Source: Pseudomonadota bacterium
GTDB taxonomy: Bacteria > Pseudomonadota > Alphaproteobacteria > Rhizobiales > Hyphomicrobiaceae
Length of the DNA: 64,000 nt
Direction of reading: 5' to 3'
NCBI GenBank assembly: GCA_018242295.1
Contig: JAFECE010000002.1
Coordinates: forward strand, 62,001 to 126,000
Position numbers and translations under genes: made by a program. The notes beneath the pieces were generated by a model. That model saw nothing but the letters and a program-made list of their open reading frames with translations. It was not told where the DNA came from and did no database searches. Shown here piece after piece: positions 33,943 through 40,237 of the stretch (positions within the stretch are counted from its first letter, which is position 1; every line of letters starts with the position of its first letter).

Positions 33943-34962
33943 TTATGACGGAGAAGGGCAGCCCACGCCGGCGCCGGACGACAACAGGCGTTCCGCGTCT
34001 TGCACCATACGATCCAGGATCCGCGCAACGGGTTCAATCTCATAGATTAAACCGGCGGCTTCACCGACGAATGTGTTGCTATTCTCAGGATCTCCCTCTG
34101 CCCAAGCGGCGCGATATTTGACGGCCTCTTCGTCTGCGACCGCGCGGAGTTCCGTTTCGTGTCCATGCCAACGTTCGATGAAGCGGTTCTTGAGGACACG
34201 AGCGCTGTACCGGTCCGGCCAATCGAGCTTCCGTGCTAGATCCATGACTTGCGAGCGGATGGTGTCGTCGCCTGTCGCGCTAAGTGCGGCCTGATGCATT
34301 CGCGTGCTGACGTTGGCTTCTTCCGAAGCCCAAAGGCGTGAACCGATAAGAACGCCGTCGGCCCCGAGCATCAATGCCGCCGCAAGCCCTCGGCCGTCGG
34401 CAACGCCTCCTCCGGCGCAGAGCAGCGTTTTGGGCGACGCCTTGGAAATCAAATCCGCAATTTCGGGAACGAGCGAGAACGTGCCCCGCTTTTCACCGTG
34501 ACCTCCCGCCTCGGAGCCCTGGGCGACAATGACGTCGGCGCCGCAATCGAGAGCGTGTTCGGCATCGCGCCGCGTTTGAATCTGGCAGATCAGCGTTATG
34601 TCGCGCTCCTTGATGCGAGCGGCGAATGGCGACGGGTCGTCGAAGGACAAAAGAACCGCCTTCGGATGATGATCGAGAACGAGATCGAGAAGCTCAGGTT
34701 TTTTGCGCAGCGCCCATGTAATGAAACCGCAGCCGACACGCCGGTTTCCGGCTGCGGCAAACTCCTGCGAAAGCCATTCGGAGTCACCATAGCCGCCCCC
34801 GATAAGGCCGAGGCCGCCAGCGTCGGTGATCGCGGCCGCAAGCCTCCCTCCCGCGGCGAACGCCATCGGCGCTCCGATGACAGGAAGGCGCAGATCGAGC
34901 TTTTCTGTAAGTCTGGTCCTCAGCAAGTTGGGCTCCCCCTTAAGGCTATCAAGTTGGCGCAT
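33943..34962 (-). CDS. Nitronate monooxygenase (2-nitropropane dioxygenase family)
   Basis: FMN enzyme that oxidises alkyl nitronates. 339 residues with a TIM-barrel: RLPVIGAPMAFAAGG (FMN site), DVIVAQGSEAGGHGE (catalytic His of the EAGGH motif), CAGGGVADGRGLAAALMLGADGVLIGSRLWA (phosphate loop). The start overlaps the NsrR-like gene by 14 bases, so both are cotranscribed. Linkage to an NO sensor and a hemoglobin suggests the substrate is a nitro compound formed during nitrosative stress; the exact substrate is unknown. Confidence 0.88.
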   Translation of the reverse strand: MRQLDSLKGEPNLLRTRLTEKLDLRLPVIGAPMAFAAGGRLAAAITDAGGLGLIGGGYGDSEWLSQEFAAAGNRRVGCGFITWALRKKPELLDLVLDHHPKAVLLSFDDPSPFAARIKERDITLICQIQTRRDAEHALDCGADVIVAQGSEAGGHGEKRGTFSLVPEIADLISKASPKTLLCAGGGVADGRGLAAALMLGADGVLIGSRLWASEEANVSTRMHQAALSATGDDTIRSQVMDLARKLDWPDRYSARVLKNRFIERWHGHETELRAVADEEAVKYRAAWAEGDPENSNTFVGEAAGLIYEIEPVARILDRMVQDAERLLSSGAGVGCPSPS

Positions 34963-35386
34963 GATCGAGAATTGAGCTCAGTGCTTTCCGATTGCGGACG
35001 ATATCGGCCAGCGTCCAGCTATCGAGCTCTGCGAAGTAGGCTTTGAGCGCACGCTGCAGTGCCAGCCTCAGCTGGCAAGGTTCGCTGATGCGGCACATGT
35101 TGTTTTCGCCGAAGCATTCCACGAGTTGGAAATCGTCTTCAGTTGCCCGCAAGACCTCGCCTAGCGTGATTGTCTGCGCCTCTCTGCCGAGGCGCAGACC
35201 GCCACCCCGTCCGCGCATCGTCTCGATGAACCCGCATTGCCCAAGCCGGTTCACCACCTTCATCAGATGATTTTCGGAAATTCCGTAGGACTGCGCGATT
35301 TGCGCGATCGTACAAAGCCGATCGTCATGAATGCCGAGATACATCAGCACCCGAAGCGAATAATCCGACAGGACGGTCAGTCGCAT
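34949..35386 (-). CDS. nsrR: Rrf2-family NO-sensing repressor, NsrR-like
   Basis: 145-residue regulator beginning MRLTVLSDYSLRVLMYLGI. The winged helix (AQIAQSYGISENHLMKVVNRLGQCGFIETMRGRGGGLRL) matches NsrR. Three cysteines, Cys91, Cys98 and Cys104 (ECFGENNMCRISEPC), are placed as in NsrR iron-sulfur ligands; nitric oxide would destroy the cluster and release DNA. It is divergent from the truncated hemoglobin across an operator that fits NsrR. The frame extends 27 codons upstream across the operator, so the start at 35386 is much more likely. Confidence 0.88.
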   Translation of the reverse strand: MRLTVLSDYSLRVLMYLGIHDDRLCTIAQIAQSYGISENHLMKVVNRLGQCGFIETMRGRGGGLRLGREAQTITLGEVLRATEDDFQLVECFGENNMCRISEPCQLRLALQRALKAYFAELDSWTLADIVRNRKALSSILDHAPT

Positions 35387-35427
35387 GCTGCCTACTCCCG
35401 CACGTGCCGCCTTGAAGCAAGGCATAT

Positions 35428-35450
35428 AAGATGTATAATTGGTACATCTT
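35428..35450. promoter_or_regulatory. NsrR operator
   Basis: AAGATGTA-N7-TACATCTT, perfect 8-bp arms, in the divergent nsrR/hemoglobin promoter region. It closely matches the known NsrR target (AAGATGCA...TGCATCTT). One site could control both directions. Position relative to starts: 42 bases before nsrR and 28 before the hemoglobin ATG. Confidence 0.8.
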
Positions 35451-35477
35451 ATTCCAGCCATCGTCAAAGGTCACGTC

Positions 35478-35918
35478 ATGCACATTGCGCCCCGACCCAA
35501 TGCCCCCGGTGTGGCCGCAGGTATCGATGAAGAACTGATCGGGACTCTGGTCGACGAGTTCTATGCGGCTGTCAGAAAGGACGAGCTTCTCGGTCCTGTC
35601 TTCGCGGCACGTGTTGCCGATTGGACCGAGCACCTTGCGAAGCTGCGCGAATTCTGGTCGTCGGTCGTCTTGATGACTGGCCGTTACAAAGGCCGTCCGA
35701 TGCCGGTGCACGCGGCAATCGCCGAAATATCGGACATGCACTTCGAGCGGTGGCTGGCAATTTTCAGAGAAACCGCCCGAAACGTCTGCCCGCCTCAGGC
35801 TGCGGCGCTATTCATTGACAGGTCAGAGCGGATCGCCGAGTCGCTTCGTCTCGGCATAGCCCTCAGTCGTGGCGACGATTCCGTCCTTCACGCGCCTCGT
35901 CGCGTGGAACGGAGTTAG
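35478..35918 (+). CDS. Group III truncated hemoglobin
   Basis: 146 residues from the ATG at 35478. Globin fold of the trHbP class: IGTLVDEFYAAVRKDELLGPVFAARVADWTEHLAKLREFWSSVVLMTGRYKGRPMPVHAAI. The heme-proximal His is likely the one in PMPVHAAI, and the aromatic Tyr in FYAAV sits near the distal side. Such proteins oxidise NO or sense it. The upstream operator and NsrR-like gene argue for NO induction. An alternative start at 35439 would cross the operator. Confidence 0.85.
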   Translation: MHIAPRPNAPGVAAGIDEELIGTLVDEFYAAVRKDELLGPVFAARVADWTEHLAKLREFWSSVVLMTGRYKGRPMPVHAAIAEISDMHFERWLAIFRETARNVCPPQAAALFIDRSERIAESLRLGIALSRGDDSVLHAPRRVERS

Positions 35919-36150
35919 TCACGCGATCCTATGTATTTGCCCGCTAGTTAGCCGGGCTGGCTAATAAATTTTATCCGCCAGTCATTGGCCATTTGCCGTG
36001 ACAGCGGTCTTGGCCTAAATTGAAGAAGGACGCGCTGGACGACCGGCGCTTATGACTCATCGGGGACGGCCCCATCTCAATGGAGGGGTATGGTGTCCCG
36101 TTTCAGAAAAATGTGCATCTCAAACGCGCCGGCAAAATGCGGAGCGAGCG

Positions 36151-36399
36151 ATGCCCTGTGATCTCAGAATTGATGACAACGCACGCCAGGAATTCTGCAT
36201 CCTGCGGAATATGCACCCCGTTGGTGCGAGGATCGGCCAATTTATGAATGGGCCCCTCTATGACTCGATCGAAGACGAATGGGGCCGCGTGTACCGCTAC
36301 GTTGGAGTCTGTCCTCGTGTCGGCCGCCATTACGCAATCGTGCTGGGCAAGCGAGAATTCATCTATCCACCGGGCATCATCTACCGCATGTTTGGATAG
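36151..36399 (+). CDS. Small conserved protein, unknown
   Basis: 82 residues from the ATG at 36151 with a GGAG site just upstream. Sequence MPCDLRIDDNARQEFCILRN ... FIYPPGIIYRMFG, with four Cys spread over the chain and a possible beta-rich domain (WGRVYRYVGVCPRVGRHYAIVLGKREF). The frame is open to 36052 but the extra part is not protein-like. No family recognised. Confidence 0.5.
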   Translation: MPCDLRIDDNARQEFCILRNMHPVGARIGQFMNGPLYDSIEDEWGRVYRYVGVCPRVGRHYAIVLGKREFIYPPGIIYRMFG

Positions 36400-36561
36400 G
36401 AATTAAGATTGAGACGCAGCAGATTTCCAAAATATCACCTTAAGCTTGGAAATTATCCTCTGATACGCTGCAACAAGTGACGCGTATCGGGAATTTATCT
36501 GTCGGTTAGCAGGCGAATTCACGCCGCACCGGCGCGATCAATCCAAGAGGAGTTTATTCGA

Positions 36562-36966
36562 ATGAAATCGAAATTACTGGGTGCAGCCGCCCTTGTCGTC
36601 ACTGGGCTCGTAAGCCTCAGCTTTACAGGCCCGCTTCTGGCGGAGTCCACGAGTCTGAGCGCGCTCGATCCCGATAAAGATGGGACGGTCGATTTGCAGG
36701 AAGCGAAAACTGCGGCTGCGGCGGTGTTCGCGAAGCTGGACCCCGACAAGGACGGCACTCTCGACGCGAAGGAGCTTTCGGGCCGCGTCGATGCAGCCGC
36801 TATCAAGGCAGCCGATCCCGACAGCGACGGAACCCTCGATCAGAAGGAATACGAGTCGCTGGTCGAAGCGCGCTTCAAGGCAGCCGATCCCGATAGTGAC
36901 GGCACGCTTGACGACAAGGAACTCGGAACTGACGCCGGAAAGTCTTTCCTGCATCTCGTCGAATAG
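36562..36966 (+). CDS. lanM: Lanmodulin (lanthanide-binding EF-hand protein)
   Basis: 134 residues: signal peptide (~1-28, ending LLAES), then four EF-hand loops, each with Pro at position 2: D36-E47 (DPDKDGTVDLQE), D60-E71 (DPDKDGTLDAKE), D85-E96 (DPDSDGTLDQKE) and D109-E120 (DPDSDGTLDDKE). Loops 1-2 and 3-4 are only 12 residues apart, not about 25. Pro at position 2 and short spacing are the lanmodulin hallmarks; the chain aligns with Methylorubrum extorquens LanM along its length. It should bind lanthanides tightly in the periplasm. The strong ribosome site CAAGAGGAG and the terminator behind it make it a single-gene unit. No xoxF or lut transport gene is nearby. Confidence 0.93.
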   Translation: MKSKLLGAAALVVTGLVSLSFTGPLLAESTSLSALDPDKDGTVDLQEAKTAAAAVFAKLDPDKDGTLDAKELSGRVDAAAIKAADPDSDGTLDQKEYESLVEARFKAADPDSDGTLDDKELGTDAGKSFLHLVE

Positions 36967-36973
36967 TCTTCTT

Positions 36974-37019
36974 GGCCGCCTGGTCTGTAAGCAAGTCGCA
37001 GTCCAGGCGGCCCCTTTTT
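36974..37019 (+). terminator. Rho-independent terminator of lanM
   Basis: Perfect 10-bp stem GGCCGCCTGG / CCAGGCGGCC, then CCTTTTTC. It starts 7 bases after the lanM stop. Confidence 0.8.
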
Positions 37020-37075
37020 CTCATTTTAGGTCGCCCTCTGGGCGCGGACCCATTTTCTTCGAACGAGAATATAGC

Positions 37076-37297
37076 ATGGCATATTTCGTCACGTTCGGAG
37101 CAACGCCGGTGCCGATAGGCAGTGAACATCCTGACCTTTCCGCAGCGCTAGAGGAAGCCTGCAGGCTGATCGCCGATGGGCAATCGAACGTCGCGATCCA
37201 GTTTGGCGATGGTAGGTCGATCTCTGGCGATGATCTTATTGCGTGCTGCTCCGGACAAAAGGCGATCGGCGAGCACTTGTTCAAAAAGGCGACCTAA
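37076..37297 (+). CDS. Small conserved protein, unknown
   Basis: 73 residues (MAYFVTFGATPVPIGSEHPD; CRLIADGQSNVAIQFGDGRSISGDDLIACCSG). Beta-alpha-beta composition, two adjacent Cys near residue 57. It starts 56 bases after the lanM terminator, so probably an independent unit. The frame extends upstream through lanM, but the ATG at 37076 is the natural start. Function unknown. Confidence 0.55.
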   Translation: MAYFVTFGATPVPIGSEHPDLSAALEEACRLIADGQSNVAIQFGDGRSISGDDLIACCSGQKAIGEHLFKKAT

Positions 37298-37507
37298 GGC
37301 TATTGCAGCCGCTGGCTGACACCGGAATGCACAGTTGCGATTGTAACGATCCACCTCGCAACACACACGCCATGCACTGAATGCTCGCGGGCCGCTGGCA
37401 TTGGCTCTTGCCTGTAACGATTTCTTCTCTAAAGCGGTGTTCCCGTATCGAATTCCGGCGCGCGCCGCTTCGGAAAGCCGGGGTAGCGAAGCAGAAGGGA
37501 ACCGGGC

Positions 37508-39046
37508 ATGAATGGTGCGCAATCACTTATTGCGGCGGCGCTGAGCGAAGGCATCGAAGTCTGCTTTGCCAATCCCGGTACGACCGAGCTGCCTTTGGTG
37601 CTCGCGCTCGATGAGGCCCCTGGAATTCGCAGCATCCTTTGTCTTCACGAGAACGTCGCAACTGGTGCCGCCGATGGCTACGGCAGAATGTTGTCGAAGC
37701 CGGCGATGTGCCTGCTCCATCTCGGACCAGGATTGGCGAACGGCCTGACCAATCTGCACAACGCGCGCAGGGCTGGGACGCCACTTCTGAACGTCATCGG
37801 CGAACATGCGACATGGCACATCCAGGCCGATCCGCTGTTGGCATCAAATATCGAAGCGCTTGCACACACGTTTAGTGCGTTTGCGAAGAGAAGCACCGAT
37901 GCTCGGAGCATTGCCGTCAACTTGGCCGATGCGGTCCACGCCACGGGCATAGGCGGCGGCATCGCCACGCTGATCGTGCCGCATGACTGTCAGTTGGCGT
38001 ATGCGGCCGATGTAATTCCTGCTCGCCGCCAGGTTCCAAAAAGCAGCTATTCGCCGGCAAATGTCGGCGATGCGGCCAAGGCGCTGCAGCGAGGCAGGTC
38101 CGCCATTTTGTTGGGCGGCAAAGGTCTGTCGGAAGCCGGTCTGAAGCTCGCAGGCAGAATCGCCGCCGCGACCGGCGCCGATCTCCTTTGCGATACGTTC
38201 TTTGCGCGCATGGAACGCGGCGGCGATTTGCCCATGGCGACAAGGCTGCCTTACTTCCCCGATCAGGCGCTGGCGCTCACGCGTCCCTACGACAGCGTCG
38301 TGCTCGCCGGTACGCGCCGCCCTGTCGCCTTTTTCGGTTATCCGGGCTTGCCAAGCTATTTGACCACTGAAGAACAGACCGTCGCCCTGGCGACCAGCGC
38401 AGAGGATGTGCTGGGCGACCTCGAGGCATTGGCCGCGGAGCTCAATGCGCCCAATGACATTCCGCAGAAACCGCGCATGCAGTTGCCCGCGATGCCGAAA
38501 GGGGAACTGAACGCGCAATCCGTCGCTCAGGTCATTGCGCGGCTTCAGCCCGAAAACGGCATCGTCATGGATGAGGCGCTGACTGTGGGAATTGCGTACT
38601 TCGACTCCTCGCAAAGCGCTCCACGCTTCAGCCATCTGATGCTGACCGGCGGCGCGATCGGCCAAGGGCCCGGAGCGGCAACGGGTGCGGCCATCGCTTG
38701 CCCCGGCCGCAAGGTCATCAATTTCGAATCCGACGGCTGCGGCGCTTATTCGGTCCAAGCATTCTGGACTCAGGCGCGCGAGAACTTGGATGTCGTCACC
38801 ATTATCGGCTCCAACCGCAGCTACAACATTTTGAATGTGGAATTTGAACGGGCGGGGGTGAAGCCGCTGGGTCCCATTGCGCGCTCGATGACCAGGCTCG
38901 ATCATCCCTATCTCGACTGGGTCAGGATTGGCGAAGGCTTCGGCGTGCCCTCCGTCGCCGTCGATAGCGCCGAAGGCCTCGCACGTGAATTGGAGAATGC
39001 TCTCGCGCGAAAAGGGCCACGGCTGATCGAAGCGATTATGTCGTAA
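37508..39046 (+). CDS. ThDP-dependent acetolactate-synthase-like enzyme
   Basis: 512 residues of the large-subunit-like family without a small subunit. Catalytic Glu for ThDP activation is present (LCLHENVATGAADGYGR). The ThDP/Mg site, normally GDG(S/A)...N, is degenerate: NFESDGCGAYSVQAFWTQARE...SNRSYN, with Ser for the first Gly. Middle domain ~190-310. Such proteins include benzoylformate-decarboxylase-like and acetolactate-synthase homologs of unknown substrate. Single gene; convergent with the Kdp-linked EIIA gene. Confidence 0.8.
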   Translation: MNGAQSLIAAALSEGIEVCFANPGTTELPLVLALDEAPGIRSILCLHENVATGAADGYGRMLSKPAMCLLHLGPGLANGLTNLHNARRAGTPLLNVIGEHATWHIQADPLLASNIEALAHTFSAFAKRSTDARSIAVNLADAVHATGIGGGIATLIVPHDCQLAYAADVIPARRQVPKSSYSPANVGDAAKALQRGRSAILLGGKGLSEAGLKLAGRIAAATGADLLCDTFFARMERGGDLPMATRLPYFPDQALALTRPYDSVVLAGTRRPVAFFGYPGLPSYLTTEEQTVALATSAEDVLGDLEALAAELNAPNDIPQKPRMQLPAMPKGELNAQSVAQVIARLQPENGIVMDEALTVGIAYFDSSQSAPRFSHLMLTGGAIGQGPGAATGAAIACPGRKVINFESDGCGAYSVQAFWTQARENLDVVTIIGSNRSYNILNVEFERAGVKPLGPIARSMTRLDHPYLDWVRIGEGFGVPSVAVDSAEGLARELENALARKGPRLIEAIMS

Positions 39047-39071
39047 CTCAATCAACCGCGGTTTTGCGCGG

Positions 39072-39536
39072 TCACCGCTTCTCTGGCTCTGCCGTGATCA
39101 GCCGGTAAAAAATGTCCGGGTCCTGAATGACGCGCAGTTTCTGCGTAACCTCGCGGCTGCGCATGCGTCGCGACACCGCGGCCAGCATATTGAGATGATC
39201 GCCTTCAGCGGCTGCCGGAACGAGCAGAACAAAAACCAGGTCGACCGGCAGATTGTCGATCGCTTCAAAATCCACCGCAGGCTTCAGACGCGCGACGAGT
39301 CCGAAGGGCTTTTTCAGCCCGAGATAGCGCGCGTGCGGAATGGCTACACCGCCGCCCATGCCCGTCGATCCGAGCTGCTCGCGCTTCATGAGTTCCGTGA
39401 CGATGACATCGCTGCTCAAGCCGGTGGATGGCGCAGCGTGTCGCGCCAGGTCACGCAGCAGAGAGAGTTTATCCGGTGCGCGGAAATCGAGGAGCACGTC
39501 GCTCGGCGAGAGGAAGTTTGAGATGCTGTTCGTCAT
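39072..39536 (-). CDS. EIIA(Ntr)-like PTS domain protein, last gene of kdp operon
   Basis: 154 residues of the PTS fructose/nitrogen EIIA family. The phosphorylatable His68 is in GGGVAIPHARYLGL. Ending ...YRLITAEPEKR. The start overlaps kdpE by 4 bases (ATGA type), so it is translated with the KdpD/KdpE system. In Enterobacteria unphosphorylated EIIA(Ntr) binds KdpD and tunes kdp expression; a kdp-linked copy is therefore likely a dedicated modulator of KdpD or Kdp. This role is inferred. Confidence 0.85.
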   Translation of the reverse strand: MTNSISNFLSPSDVLLDFRAPDKLSLLRDLARHAAPSTGLSSDVIVTELMKREQLGSTGMGGGVAIPHARYLGLKKPFGLVARLKPAVDFEAIDNLPVDLVFVLLVPAAAEGDHLNMLAAVSRRMRSREVTQKLRVIQDPDIFYRLITAEPEKR

Positions 39537-40237
39537 TTCGCCTGCTCGAGTTCGTCGGGAATGCGCAGGCGATATCCAACGCCTGTTTCGGTCAGAATGT
39601 ACTCGGGGCTATCCGGATGAATTTCGATCTTTTGCCTCAACTGCCGGACGTAGACGCGCACGTACTGTGAATCCGCCGACGGCCCCCAGAGTTCCCGTAG
39701 CAATAGATTATGGGTTAAGACTTTTCCTGCATGTTGAACGAACAAGCGGAGCAGATCGTATTCCTTCGGCGATAGCTTTACCTCGCGATCGCCGATTTTG
39801 ACGATTCGCCGGACGAGATCGACCGACAAATCTCCAGTGCGAAAAATGGGGCGCTCGCCTTGGCTTTGCAGCTGGTGACGCAGCGCCGCGCGAATGCGTG
39901 CAAGAAGCTCGTTGATACCGAACGGCTTCGTAACGTAGTCGTCCGCGCCGAGATCGAGGGCGTGGACTTTAGCACTCTCGTCGGCCCTGCTCGAAAGCAC
40001 CACGATTGGAACGGACTCGTTCTTCGTGCGCAGTTCGCGCAGCAAATCGAGACCTTGCATGTCGGGAAGTCCGAGGTCCAGGATGATGAGATCTGGCTTT
40101 GTGTCCATCAGCTCCAGCGCGGCCTTGGCGTTGGGCGCGTCCGTTACCTGATAGCCCTGCGTGGCGAGGCCCATGCGGAGGAGCTTCCGAATGGGCGGTT
40201 CATCGTCGATGACCAGAACGTTGAGAGGCGCACTCAT
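39533..40237 (-). CDS. kdpE: Response regulator KdpE
   Basis: 234 residues, OmpR/PhoB family. Receiver with phosphoacceptor Asp in LIILDLGLPDMQG and Lys in DDYVTKPFG; C-terminal winged-helix (~130-230: LSPKEYDLLRLFVQHAGKVLTHNLLLRELWG, YVRVYVRQLRQKIE). It overlaps kdpD by 4 bases and the EIIA gene by 4 bases. It should activate kdpFABC when K+ is limiting. Confidence 0.95.
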   Translation of the reverse strand: MSAPLNVLVIDDEPPIRKLLRMGLATQGYQVTDAPNAKAALELMDTKPDLIILDLGLPDMQGLDLLRELRTKNESVPIVVLSSRADESAKVHALDLGADDYVTKPFGINELLARIRAALRHQLQSQGERPIFRTGDLSVDLVRRIVKIGDREVKLSPKEYDLLRLFVQHAGKVLTHNLLLRELWGPSADSQYVRVYVRQLRQKIEIHPDSPEYILTETGVGYRLRIPDELEQAK

